The notes under the pieces: model-generated
Seen by the model: only the letters and a program-made list of their open reading frames with translations
What the model was told of the DNA's origin: nothing
Databases searched by the model: none
Virus record (IMG/VR): IMGVR_UViG_3300042406_000429
Coordinates: 48,277-112,276 of that record
DNA from: a virus
Strand: one strand, 5' to 3'
Length of the DNA stretch: 64,000 nt
Position numbers and translations under genes: made by a program
Shown here: positions 1-9,941 of the stretch, one piece after another
How positions within the stretch are numbered: the first letter of the stretch is position 1
Layout: every line of letters starts with the position of its first letter

Positions 1-3000
1 TTCAAACTGCGTCGTTCATCAGTCGCAGGCAAAAAGCCAACTACTTCAGATATTGCCATTGGCGAACAGGCTATTAATCTTACTGACAGAATATTATATT
101 CTTCTGATGGAACAAACGTTTGGGAAATTGGGGCCAATAATACTATAGTCAATGTTACCAATTCAATAACCGTTGCAACCAATTCTATTACCAATTCTTC
201 CGGTATTTTTACTAATTCTATTAATTCTGCTTCTTTTAAAGTAGGATCAGCGGCATTTATTGCAAACACTTCTGGCGTTTATACAAACAATAACATTAAT
301 ATATCATACAATGATAGGGGTATAACATTTACTCCTTTGTCTGGCGGCGCCAATGTTGGTTTTAGACAACAGAGCGACGATAACTTTGTATTTTATTCTA
401 CAAATACTACAAACGGTCAAAGAGCCATTTTTAATGTATATGCTAATACGATTTCTGGTCAAGGATCGGCTTTTAGAATTAATGTTCCACTTGACATAGG
501 ATCTAATCCCATATATTCAAATGGTAGTATTGGTACTAATGGTCAAATTTTGACTTCTAATGGATCTGCTACTTATTGGGCGACTATTACTGGTACGGGT
601 ACTGTTACTAGTGTTGGATCAGGAACTGGTTTGACTGGTGGGCCAATTACTTCGAGTGGAACTCTTTCTGTTAATACTGGGTATAATTTCACTTGGTCTA
701 ATATTCATACTTTCCAGTCAAACGTAGCGTTTACTGGTAATAATATTTCTGTCGTTTCTAATACGGGTTCAATATTATTTGGTGGAGCATCTGACCAAAA
801 TTGGAAAATTGGTCGTAATACAGGAGCCACTACAAAATATTACTATACAAACAATTCTCTTGATATTATTGCAGCAAATTCAAATTTAGAAGGTATTGTA
901 TTCGGTTGGACAGGAAATTCATATTTAGAAACTGGATATGCTGGCACGTTTACAAGATTACCAATATATGTCGGTAATAGCACTGTAAATGTTTCTATAA
1001 ACTCTACTTCTTTTACTGGAACGGCTAATAATTCTTCATATTTTGGTGGCAATTTGCCTTCTTATTATACTGATGCAACTAATATTACTACTGGAACTTT
1101 ACCATACGCTCAGTTAGGAAATAATGTTGTTAATACAACTGGATCGTTTACTTTATCTGGTGTGACCACTTTTAATGCTAATATCGTATTAGGTTCCTCT
1201 GGTATATCAGCAAACGGTTCTTACGGTTCTGCAGGACAGTCTTTACTTTCAAACGGTTCTGCTACTTATTGGGCTACTGCTGGCGCTACATTAAACGCTA
1301 ATAATACAGACACTCAGACTTTCTATATTGGTCTTTCAAATGCTTCTTCTGGCGCTTGGACAAACGCAGTTGTATCAACAACTAAGTTGTATTACGTTCC
1401 AAGCACTGGCAAGCTAGACGCATCAATTGTTAACGCTGCATCACACACAGTAGGGACTGCCTTTACCGCTAACTCTACTGTAGTTAATGCAGTATCATAC
1501 TATGCAGGAACGACCTTAATTGGTAATACTACCGGTCCTTATGGTAAAACCGAAAGCAATTTAAATGTTAATAATGCGTTAACGTCAAACACAGCAACTT
1601 ATCTTGGTAATTCTTCTGCTACTGTTGCGAATGTATCGTCATGGATCACAGGTAACGCAGCTACTGCTTATACCAATGCTGTTTCTTATGTTGATGGTCT
1701 CAAATTAGATTCTGTAACAAACACATCTATTACATATATTCCTGTAGCGAATACTGTTAAGAATGCTTATGATAGGGCAATAGATGCTAATACTAGAGCA
1801 GCGTCAGCGCAATCTGCCGCTGTTTCTGCGTATTCTAATGCTGTTTCGTATGTTGATGGTAAAATTGCCACTGCCAATTCGGCCATAACAGGTAATGCTG
1901 CTACTGCTTATTCGAACTCTGTATCATATACAGATGGCAAAATAGCAACAGCTAATTCTGCAATTACTGGTAATGCAGCTACTGCTTATTCTAATGCTAC
2001 AGTATTTGCTTCAAACGCATCTAATATTAATACTGGAACTTTAGCTGAGGCTAGACTTCCTTATCGTATGGATCAAAACGTTAGAACAACTGATAACGTT
2101 TCTTTTAGTAGTTTGACTCTTACTGGAAGTCTTTCTATTTCTGGTAATGTTAATGTTATTGGTTCGAACACATTATCTATTGTTGATAACTTTATCTATC
2201 TAAATTCAAATAATACAGTAGACAACGAAGATCTCGGTATAGTTGGTAACTATAATACTACTGGTAATTCTTTGGGTTACGCCCATTCTGGTATTTTCCG
2301 AGATGCTTCTGATGGTATCTGGAAAGTTTTTGATGGATATAAACCAGAACCAGATGCTAATGTTAACATTGATACTACAAATACTACTTTTCAACTAGCC
2401 AATTTCCAAGCTAATACTCTATATCTTGGTAATACTTCTACAAATTGGTTGGTTGCTAATATTGGTGGTATGTATCATACTGGAACCGTAAACGCTGCTA
2501 GTCATACAGTAGGAACTGCTTTTACTGCCAATGCTACAGTAGTTAACGCAGTAACATATTATGTTGGTTCTACTCTTATCGGTAACTCTACTGGTCCTTA
2601 TGGTAAAACAGAAGGTTCGTTAAATGTCAACAGCGCATTAACTTCCAATAACTCAACCAATCTTGGCGGAACTGCAGCAGCTTCTTATCAGCTCAATTCT
2701 ACGTTGAATGCGAATATCGCTGCTTATCTTCCGGTATATACTGGAGTTGTTAATGGATCATCTCATACAGTAGGTACATCTCTTATTGCTAATGCTACTG
2801 GTGTGTATCATACTGGAACTATGAACGCAGCCAGTCTTACTGTTGGAACTTCTACAATAGCCAACTCAACTGGTGTTTACACTGGTATTATTAATGCTGC
2901 TAGTCATACAGTAGGCACTGCATTTACCGCTAATTCAACATTAACAAACACTGTATCTTTAGTGGTTTCTACTAATACATCTACTTTTGGAACTGCAGCA

Positions 3001-3579
3001 TATATTGTTGCTAATGGTAATGTTGGTATTGCAACTTCTTCTCCACAATCAAAACTTTCTATTGGTGCAGGCTCGATAGCAGACTCAGCTCTACCAGTTC
3101 AAATTAGTACTTCATCAAATACTGGTTTGTCTTATTTTGCAGTCAATAGAAACGGCAGTTACGGCGCATTGTTTGGTTATGACAATGGTGGAACTTTTGC
3201 TGGTGTTACTATCAGAAATGTGGTTGCCTCCGGAACCTCTGGGGATGCTATTTGTTTTGCTGTTAATAATACATCGGAAGCAATGCGAATTCTTGGATCA
3301 GGAAACGTAGGTATCGGGAACACAACACCAGCAGATAAATTGGTCGTTGGTGGTAATGTGATGCCAGGTTCTGATAACGCTTATAATCTAGGTTCCGCAA
3401 CATTAAGATGGGCCAACGTATTTACGGGCGACTTACATCTTTCTAACGAAAGAACTAGAGGTAATGATATTGATGGAACTACTGGTAATTGGACTATCCA
3501 AGAAGGCGAAACTGAGCTTTTCATTATAAATAATAAAAATGGTAAAAAATTCAAATTTAAATTAGAAGAGGTTGAATAA
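1..3579 (+). CDS. Tail fibre protein, 5'-truncated by window edge
   Basis: The frame is open from base 1, so the start lies outside the window; about 1,192 residues are visible. The first residues contain LRRSSVAGKKPTTSDIAIGE, a segment typical of the N-terminal part of phage fibre and virion-attachment proteins. The rest is Asn/Thr/Ser/Ala/Gly-rich beta-type sequence with recurring blocks such as NAASHTVGTAFTAN. A trimeric fibre shaft is likely. It ends in a charged tail (about 40 residues) rather than the aromatic tip domain of the neighbouring fibre genes. The stop overlaps the next start by one base (TAATG), so the two are translationally coupled. The exact fibre role cannot be assigned. 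Confidence 0.8.
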   Translation, partial: FKLRRSSVAGKKPTTSDIAIGEQAINLTDRILYSSDGTNVWEIGANNTIVNVTNSITVATNSITNSSGIFTNSINSASFKVGSAAFIANTSGVYTNNNINISYNDRGITFTPLSGGANVGFRQQSDDNFVFYSTNTTNGQRAIFNVYANTISGQGSAFRINVPLDIGSNPIYSNGSIGTNGQILTSNGSATYWATITGTGTVTSVGSGTGLTGGPITSSGTLSVNTGYNFTWSNIHTFQSNVAFTGNNISVVSNTGSILFGGASDQNWKIGRNTGATTKYYYTNNSLDIIAANSNLEGIVFGWTGNSYLETGYAGTFTRLPIYVGNSTVNVSINSTSFTGTANNSSYFGGNLPSYYTDATNITTGTLPYAQLGNNVVNTTGSFTLSGVTTFNANIVLGSSGISANGSYGSAGQSLLSNGSATYWATAGATLNANNTDTQTFYIGLSNASSGAWTNAVVSTTKLYYVPSTGKLDASIVNAASHTVGTAFTANSTVVNAVSYYAGTTLIGNTTGPYGKTESNLNVNNALTSNTATYLGNSSATVANVSSWITGNAATAYTNAVSYVDGLKLDSVTNTSITYIPVANTVKNAYDRAIDANTRAASAQSAAVSAYSNAVSYVDGKIATANSAITGNAATAYSNSVSYTDGKIATANSAITGNAATAYSNATVFASNASNINTGTLAEARLPYRMDQNVRTTDNVSFSSLTLTGSLSISGNVNVIGSNTLSIVDNFIYLNSNNTVDNEDLGIVGNYNTTGNSLGYAHSGIFRDASDGIWKVFDGYKPEPDANVNIDTTNTTFQLANFQANTLYLGNTSTNWLVANIGGMYHTGTVNAASHTVGTAFTANATVVNAVTYYVGSTLIGNSTGPYGKTEGSLNVNSALTSNNSTNLGGTAAASYQLNSTLNANIAAYLPVYTGVVNGSSHTVGTSLIANATGVYHTGTMNAASLTVGTSTIANSTGVYTGIINAASHTVGTAFTANSTLTNTVSLVVSTNTSTFGTAAYIVANGNVGIATSSPQSKLSIGAGSIADSALPVQISTSSNTGLSYFAVNRNGSYGALFGYDNGGTFAGVTIRNVVASGTSGDAICFAVNNTSEAMRILGSGNVGIGNTTPADKLVVGGNVMPGSDNAYNLGSATLRWANVFTGDLHLSNERTRGNDIDGTTGNWTIQEGETELFIINNKNGKKFKFKLEEVE

Positions 3580-6500
3580 TGGGTGAGTTTATTGGTAACT
3601 CTACGGTAAATAGTAGTCTTACAACAACTCAATTAAGGGTCGGTGCAAATTCAACCTTTACTATGTTGACCGCCAATGCTACTGGCGTTTATGCCAATGC
3701 CACTTTGGTCGCCAATTCTATTGGCCCATATGGAAAAACTGAAGGCAATCTAAACGTCAATAGTGCTACCTATGCCACATCTGCTGGTAGCGCTACCAAT
3801 GCTTCTGCCGCTACTAATGCAACTTATGCTACTAACGCAGGAACAGCTAACAATTCAACCTATTTGAACGGTCAATTAGCTTCTTTTTATACCAACGCTA
3901 CCAATATTACTACTGGCACATTGCCTTACGCTCAAATACCAGCTAATGTTATAAACACTACTGCTGCATTTACAATATCCGGAGTGCACACTCATAACGC
4001 TAATGTTATTATGGGTAGTTCTGGTCTTTCTGCTAATGGTGGTTTTGGTACTGCTGGACATGTTCTACATTCGAATGGAACTGCAACTTACTGGGCAACA
4101 GACGATGCTGGAGTAACATCAGTTGCAACAGGCAATGGTCTTACCGGTGGAACTATCACTGCCACAGGAACAGTAAGCGTTCTTGCTAATAATGGCATAA
4201 CTGCTAATGCTACCGGTTTGTATGTCACTCAAGGAACTGGCACTGTAGTAAATGCTACTGGTGTTCATGTTAATTCGACGTATATTGGAACCCTTTCAGC
4301 AAATAATACGACTTACGTTAACGGCAAGACTGAAGGTAACTTAAACGTCAATAGTGCCACCTACGCAACGTCAGCTGGATCGGCCACTAACGCTTCCGCT
4401 GCCACTAATGCTACCTATGCTACTTCGGCTGGATCAGCTACCAACGCTACTTATGCTACCAGTGCCGGTAGTGCTACTACTTCTACAACCCAAGCATTAA
4501 CTGATAATTCTACAAACATTGTCACAACTAACTGGTTTAATGAAGCAATTTATTCAACCAGAGGCGCTCATAATATTTCTGGTGGAGGAACTATTAGTTA
4601 CGGCGCTGTTGCTGGGTTTGTTAAATGGACTGCACGTTTCATTATTATTGGTGATTCTAAAGGAACATCATCACCCGGAAACGCTAATTACTATGACATT
4701 AACTGCCCATCAACTGGATCAATTGATGTTGTTGGCACTACTGCAGTAACTGCAACGACTAATGGTATTCCTCTTGCTTCATGGCAAGCCCTTTATTATG
4801 ATCTTGGCGATGGTTCGGCAGCTGGCGCAACAGCATTCCATATTGTAGACTACAATGTAGGAACAGCAAATTATATGGTGCCTGCTGATTGGGTTCTACT
4901 TGCAGTAGTTAATGGTGATAATAGTTCTTGTAAATTTACTGCTGGTGTGGTTCTAGATTCTGGCGAATCTTTTGATACTACTGCATATTCTAGTTATAAG
5001 GTTCCTGTTGCTGCATCAGCCACTAACGCTACTTCGGCTGGATCAGCTACTAATGCAACTTATGCTACTAGTGCGGGAACTGCAAATACAACTCAATCCT
5101 TAACGTTTGCATCTGATGGAACTGGTGCAGCTGCTACTAGTACTTTTAATGGTGGTACTGCTAGAACAATTTCTTATAATTCTGTTGGCGCACCGTCAAC
5201 AACTGGCACTAATGCTTCTGGCACTTGGTCAATCAATATTAATGGTTCGGCTGCTTCTGCTACTAACGCTTCAGCAGCCACAAATGCGACCAATGCTTCT
5301 AATCTAGGCGGCGTTGCTGCTGCCAATTATGCTAGAACAGATACAGCTGACACATTTGATGGAGCTGTAACATTCTCGGCTGGTGCAAACTCTATTATAT
5401 TTTCTAACGCTACAAGTAATTTTATAGGTTGGAATACTTCTGGCGTTGCTGCTCCTGCAGTTACCACAAGATCGGCAGGAACAAAATTACTATTGTATCC
5501 AGCTATCGCAGCGACTTCGGTGGATTATGCTGCTGGTATTGAAAACAATCATCTATGGTTATCAACTGCTACTACTGCTGGCGGTATAAAATTATACGCA
5601 AATACTTCAACCATTTTATTATCTAATACTACTGGCACTTATATTAATGGCACACAGGCTGTTATTAACAGTGGAACTTGGTCTATCAATATCAATGGTT
5701 CAGCAGCTTCGGCCACAAACGCTTCTGCTGCCACTAACGCTACTTATGCTACAACCGCTGGATCAGCGCCTAACCCTAACGCCGTAACATTCAATAATGG
5801 TGGTGCTGGAGCAGCTTCTGGTAGCACTTATACTGGCGCTGCGACATTAACGGTTTCATACAATACTGTTGGCGCTCCATCAACTACTGGAACAAACGCT
5901 TCTGGAACTTGGTCTATCAATATCAATGGTTCAGCAGCTTCTGCAACTAATGCTTCTGCAGCTACTAATGCTACTTATGCTACTAGTGCTGGTACTTCCG
6001 GTGTAAACAACGCAGATAACTACGTTAATGTAAGAGTTATTCGTAATTCTAACCTGGCAACAAATAACGATGGTATGTTTATTGGGTACGGTAGCACTAA
6101 TTCTGGTGCTACTAGAATTTATGGAGCAGGTAGCACTGTTGGACACTCTTACATAGACGCTTCCGGAAATTGGTTCAGAAGCGATGCTGTTCAGTATGTA
6201 TTGAATACTGGAACTTGGTCGATCAACGTTAATGGGTCTGCTGGTTCTACTACCCAAGCAGTCACATTCAATAATGGTGGTGCTGGTGCAGCTTCTGGAA
6301 CAACATTCAATGGTGGCACTGCCAGAACAATTTCTTATAACTCCATTGGCGCTCCGTCAACTACTGGCACTAATGCTTCTGGAACTTGGTCGATCAACGT
6401 TAATGGGTCTGCTGGTTCTACTACCCAAGCAGTCACATTCAATAATGGTGGTGCTGGTGCAGCTTCTGGAACAACATTCAACGGCGGAACAGCCAGAACA

Positions 6501-7154
6501 ATTTCTTATAACTCAATTGGAGCTCCGTCAACTACTGGAACAAACGCTTCTGGAACTTGGTCTATCAACATCAATGGATCAGCAGCATCAGCAACTAATG
6601 CTTCAGCCGCCACCAACGCCACTTATGCAACCAATTCTGGATATCCAGGCGTTGGGTTAGACTATCAGAGCGTAACTAATGCTGCTGCGTTGCAATCAAC
6701 TGGTTGGGCTTCTTATCCTCATTATAAGGTTTATTTCTGGAACACTTTGCCAGTTACACAGTCTCAGTCTTTATATATGAGAATTTATATTGCCGGCGCT
6801 TTTGGAACAAGTAATTATTATCATGAATCATTAGCTGCGTACAATAATGGTAATGGTGCATATTATGGCGGCACTTATACTTTTTGTTATTTAACATATC
6901 CAGGTTACTTTATCACCGCAGCGACAGGTGGTAGCGGTATGGCAGGAACTATTGAATTATTAGGCGCTAACGTTGCGTCTGTATATAAATCATTTAGATG
7001 GGATGTATACGGAGCAGCATATACTACTGGATTTGGACACCGAGCATTTGGTGGTGGATGGTATACGGGATCTACAGGAGCTATTACTGGTATTCAGTTA
7101 TATTCTTCCTCTGGAAATATTACAGGTAACATGAGAGTTGTTGGATATAATTAA
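3579..7154 (+). CDS. Large repetitive tail fibre with aromatic C-terminal tip domain
   Basis: 1,191 residues. Most is a shaft of near-identical units containing GTNASGTWSININGSAAS and SATNASAATNATYATSAG, which also occur in the fibre gene starting at 7203. The last ~165 residues change character: Tyr/Trp/Gly-rich, ending GIQLYSSSGNITGNMRVVGYN-like sequence. That tip matches the whole length of the three small proteins at 8741, 9317 and 9942. I infer a host-binding fibre whose tip module has been copied. It starts on the TAATG overlap with the upstream fibre gene. Part of the gene is a tandem duplication of 171 bases (see repeat entry). Confidence 0.8.
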   Translation: MGEFIGNSTVNSSLTTTQLRVGANSTFTMLTANATGVYANATLVANSIGPYGKTEGNLNVNSATYATSAGSATNASAATNATYATNAGTANNSTYLNGQLASFYTNATNITTGTLPYAQIPANVINTTAAFTISGVHTHNANVIMGSSGLSANGGFGTAGHVLHSNGTATYWATDDAGVTSVATGNGLTGGTITATGTVSVLANNGITANATGLYVTQGTGTVVNATGVHVNSTYIGTLSANNTTYVNGKTEGNLNVNSATYATSAGSATNASAATNATYATSAGSATNATYATSAGSATTSTTQALTDNSTNIVTTNWFNEAIYSTRGAHNISGGGTISYGAVAGFVKWTARFIIIGDSKGTSSPGNANYYDINCPSTGSIDVVGTTAVTATTNGIPLASWQALYYDLGDGSAAGATAFHIVDYNVGTANYMVPADWVLLAVVNGDNSSCKFTAGVVLDSGESFDTTAYSSYKVPVAASATNATSAGSATNATYATSAGTANTTQSLTFASDGTGAAATSTFNGGTARTISYNSVGAPSTTGTNASGTWSININGSAASATNASAATNATNASNLGGVAAANYARTDTADTFDGAVTFSAGANSIIFSNATSNFIGWNTSGVAAPAVTTRSAGTKLLLYPAIAATSVDYAAGIENNHLWLSTATTAGGIKLYANTSTILLSNTTGTYINGTQAVINSGTWSININGSAASATNASAATNATYATTAGSAPNPNAVTFNNGGAGAASGSTYTGAATLTVSYNTVGAPSTTGTNASGTWSININGSAASATNASAATNATYATSAGTSGVNNADNYVNVRVIRNSNLATNNDGMFIGYGSTNSGATRIYGAGSTVGHSYIDASGNWFRSDAVQYVLNTGTWSINVNGSAGSTTQAVTFNNGGAGAASGTTFNGGTARTISYNSIGAPSTTGTNASGTWSINVNGSAGSTTQAVTFNNGGAGAASGTTFNGGTARTISYNSIGAPSTTGTNASGTWSININGSAASATNASAATNATYATNSGYPGVGLDYQSVTNAAALQSTGWASYPHYKVYFWNTLPVTQSQSLYMRIYIAGAFGTSNYYHESLAAYNNGNGAYYGGTYTFCYLTYPGYFITAATGGSGMAGTIELLGANVASVYKSFRWDVYGAAYTTGFGHRAFGGGWYTGSTGAITGIQLYSSSGNITGNMRVVGYN
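6208..6561 (+). repeat. Tandem 171-base duplication inside fibre gene
   Basis: Two copies of a 57-codon unit lie head to tail, with starts 171 bases apart (for example gatcaacgtt at 6221 and 6392). About the first 100 bases are essentially identical and the rest differs mostly at third positions. It encodes one GTWSINVNGSAGSTTQAVTF shaft unit. The copy looks recent, since older shaft units differ at many silent positions. Confidence 0.8.
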
Positions 7155-7202
7155 TTTTAATACTAAATATATTTAAAATAAAACCATAGGGGAAAGGGAA
7201 CC

Positions 7203-8738
7203 ATGGCTAATAAAGATTTCGTAGTTAAAAATGGCTTATCTACAGGAACTAACTCAGTTTCCATAGGAACAGCTTTGACTGTATCTTCAAATGGTAATGT
7301 TGGTATTGCTAATACTACTCCTGCAAATAAATTGTCAATTGCTGGCACAGTTGCTCTTGGTAACACTAGTGTTACCGGCTGGGTAAATGCTTCTTCTGGT
7401 TTTTATGGAACTGTTCAGACAGCAACTCAAGGCACGATAGATCACAACTCCCTTTCCAATTATTCAGCAGATCGCCACATAGCTCATAGCACAATTTCAA
7501 TAACTGCTGGTACAGGTTTGTCTGGCGGTGGAACGATCGACGCTAATAGAACTTTAAATGTTACCAATGTTCCAAATGCATTAACAATTAATAATGGTGG
7601 AGCAGGTTCGGCTTCCGGAACAACATTTAATGGTAGCTCTGCAGTTACCATTTCATACAATAGTATTGGAGCTCCATCAACTACTGGCACTAACGCCTCT
7701 GGTACTTGGTCTATAAGTATTAACGGTTCAGCTGCTTCGGCTACCAACGCTACTTATGCTACTAGTGCTGGTAGTGCTACTAATGCCACCTATGCAACAT
7801 CGGCTGGTTCCACTTCTCAATCTCTAACTTTTGCCTCAGATGGAACTGGTGCTATTTCTGGCACTACGTTTAATGGAGGAACTGCTAGAGTTATCTCATA
7901 TAACTCTATCGGAGCTCCAAAGACAGACGGAACTAATGCTTCCGGAACTTGGTCTATTAACATCAACGGTTCAGCTGCTTCGGCTACGAATGCTTCTGCC
8001 GCTACTAATGCTACTTATGCAACATCGGCCGGATCGACTTCTCAAGCAGTGACATTTAATAATGGCGGAGCAGGCGCTGCTTCTGGCACTACGTTCAACG
8101 GCGGAACAGCCAGAACAATTTCTTATAACTCAATTGGAGCTCCGTCAACTACTGGTACTAATGCTTCTGGCACTTGGTCTATTAACATCAACGGTTCAGC
8201 TGCTTCTGCCACTAACGCATCAGCTGCTACCAATGCCACCTATGCAACTTCTGCTGGTTCAGCTACTAATGCCACCTATGCAACTTCTGCTGGCACTTTC
8301 ACAAGCATATCGCAAGATTCAAGATTTAATTCTATAGGTGTTGGTATGGCCGCTCAAGGTAGCTCTACCATATATGCCATGGGTGATATTGTCGGTGGTT
8401 ATTCCGACGAAAGATTGAAAACTGACATTAAACCAATTGAAAATGCTCTAGAAAAAGTTATGAGTATTTCTGGAGTTAATTTTAGAAGTAATGATTTAGC
8501 ATCAACTTTTGGTTATAATGAAACAAATCAAGTCGGTGTACTGGCACAAGAACTAGAAAAAGTTCTGCCACAAGTAGTTAGATTGGCACCTTTTGACGTG
8601 GAAACTGTTGACGGTGTTCAAAGATCTATCTCTGGTGAAAACTATAAAACTGTTCAATATGAAAGAATAGTTCCATTATTGATCGAAGCTATCAAACAAC
8701 TAGCAAAAGAAGTTGAAGATCTAAAAAGTAAGGTCTAA
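7203..8738 (+). CDS. Tail fibre with C-terminal S74 self-cleaving chaperone domain
   Basis: 511 residues. It starts at ATG after a gggaaagggaacc leader. The N-terminus (MANKDFVVKNGLSTGTNS) is a typical phage fibre head. The middle is built from the same GTNASGTWSI and SATNATYATSAG units as the preceding fibre. The last ~110 residues begin with GGYSDERLKTDIKPI, the hallmark of the peptidase S74 intramolecular chaperone, in which the Ser of SDERLK is the self-cleavage nucleophile. The end is a coiled coil (IEAIKQLAKEVEDLKSKV). The domain drives trimer folding and then cuts itself off. Family recognition is firm; the position in the particle is inferred. Confidence 0.88.
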   Translation: MANKDFVVKNGLSTGTNSVSIGTALTVSSNGNVGIANTTPANKLSIAGTVALGNTSVTGWVNASSGFYGTVQTATQGTIDHNSLSNYSADRHIAHSTISITAGTGLSGGGTIDANRTLNVTNVPNALTINNGGAGSASGTTFNGSSAVTISYNSIGAPSTTGTNASGTWSISINGSAASATNATYATSAGSATNATYATSAGSTSQSLTFASDGTGAISGTTFNGGTARVISYNSIGAPKTDGTNASGTWSININGSAASATNASAATNATYATSAGSTSQAVTFNNGGAGAASGTTFNGGTARTISYNSIGAPSTTGTNASGTWSININGSAASATNASAATNATYATSAGSATNATYATSAGTFTSISQDSRFNSIGVGMAAQGSSTIYAMGDIVGGYSDERLKTDIKPIENALEKVMSISGVNFRSNDLASTFGYNETNQVGVLAQELEKVLPQVVRLAPFDVETVDGVQRSISGENYKTVQYERIVPLLIEAIKQLAKEVEDLKSKV

Positions 8739-8740
8739 TT

Positions 8741-9313
8741 ATGCCAGGAACAAAAATTAATAATTCTGGTGTTACGTTTCCAGATGGTTCTTTACAACCA
8801 ACTGCACGTGGTACCAGACAGTATTTGACAACGATAACAGCTTCTAATTCTGGTTCGATACAGTATACAGGCCATACAAATACATATAATCATTATGATT
8901 ATGTATTGAATAATGTAATGTGCACTAGTGGTTATTATTTGTGTTACAGATATTATGTAAGTGCAGTTTATCAATCTTCAGGATATTACACAGCAGGTTG
9001 GGTTAACAGTAATTCTAATGGGTGGGCCCCACAAGGCGGTTATACTGCATATGCAGTTATTGATAGTTATACGTATAATGTTGCTGGTGGTGGTGTTTCT
9101 GGATGTTTGACTTTGTATAATTGCCGCCAAACAACAAATGTAAAATTTTCTCTTTTTCATGCAGCTGGAAAATATTATACTGCTGGGTATTCAGCGCAGT
9201 TTGGAGGAGGAACTACTTGGTCAGGGTCTAATGCTGCAGTCGATGGAATACAATTTCTACCAACTGGAGGTTCTATAATTTCCGGATCTGTAGATATATA
9301 CGGATGGAATTAA
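8741..9313 (+). CDS. Small fibre-tip/adhesin-like protein, copy 1
   Basis: 190 residues, beginning two bases after the upstream stop. The N-terminus (NNSGVTFPDGSLQPTARG) is a short attachment motif shared with the next two genes. The body is rich in Tyr, Gly, Ser and Asn, ends in a GSVDIYGWN motif, and matches the tip of the 1,191-residue fibre. Three such genes lie in tandem. They are probably alternative or co-assembled receptor-binding tips; no biochemical function can be read directly. Confidence 0.65.
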   Translation: MPGTKINNSGVTFPDGSLQPTARGTRQYLTTITASNSGSIQYTGHTNTYNHYDYVLNNVMCTSGYYLCYRYYVSAVYQSSGYYTAGWVNSNSNGWAPQGGYTAYAVIDSYTYNVAGGGVSGCLTLYNCRQTTNVKFSLFHAAGKYYTAGYSAQFGGGTTWSGSNAAVDGIQFLPTGGSIISGSVDIYGWN

Positions 9314-9316
9314 TAA

Positions 9317-9928
9317 ATGCCAACAAGTTTAAAAAGCTCTAATGTAACATTTCCTGACGGAACAACTCAGACTACAGCAAGAGGCGCTAGAACTCTTCTT
9401 ACAACTTTAACCGCTTCTAGTAGTGCTTCATTGTCTTATACGGGTTTTAGTGATTCATATAACAATTATGAATTGCTTGTTTACAACATGATGTCAGCAA
9501 CGTTAAATGTTGGTTTTTATATGCGATATTATTTCGACGGTGGTTTTAATTCTGGCACATATTATTCTACAGGCGTTTGGATCAATCAATACGCAACCAC
9601 TGGTAGCCCACCATTTGTTCCTGCTAGTGGATATGCTGGTATTGGCGGTTCTGTTGGATATATACCATTAACTTATTCCAATTACGCTTTCAACGGTAGT
9701 AGTGCTGGTGTTAGTGGAATGATTAGATTCACAAATTGTCGTAATACTTCTTCTTCAAAGAATTATAATTTTGTTTTATCCGGAATGGATTATACGACAA
9801 ATTATGCTGCACTTACTTTTGGTGGTGGAACACATAGTTCTTCTACTTCTAAACTTGATGGTTTTCAAATATATTATAGTTCAGGAAATATACAAGCCGG
9901 AACTATAAGAGTCTATGGTTGGAACTAA
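9317..9928 (+). CDS. Small fibre-tip/adhesin-like protein, copy 2
   Basis: 203 residues, paralogous to its two neighbours. It shares NVTFPDGTTQTTARGAR at the start, a conserved YNNYEL segment near residue 50, a conserved NCRNT segment and the C-terminal GTIRVYGWN. The middle, where surface loops would sit, is much less conserved than the ends. This fits a stable scaffold with variable binding loops. Spacing of three bases to the upstream stop indicates one transcript. Confidence 0.65.
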   Translation: MPTSLKSSNVTFPDGTTQTTARGARTLLTTLTASSSASLSYTGFSDSYNNYELLVYNMMSATLNVGFYMRYYFDGGFNSGTYYSTGVWINQYATTGSPPFVPASGYAGIGGSVGYIPLTYSNYAFNGSSAGVSGMIRFTNCRNTSSSKNYNFVLSGMDYTTNYAALTFGGGTHSSSTSKLDGFQIYYSSGNIQAGTIRVYGWN

Positions 9929-9941
9929 AATAGGAAAATAA

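Noticed and set aside
5931-6660. Minus-strand frame 5931-6257 and plus-strand frame 6232-6660 in the fibre region
   Set aside because: They are alternate-frame shadows of highly repetitive fibre coding sequence and have repetitive, low-complexity products.
3579-8738. Possible CRISPR-like or minisatellite array
   Set aside because: The repeats keep codon phase, vary at silent positions and lack uniform spacers. They are protein repeats.
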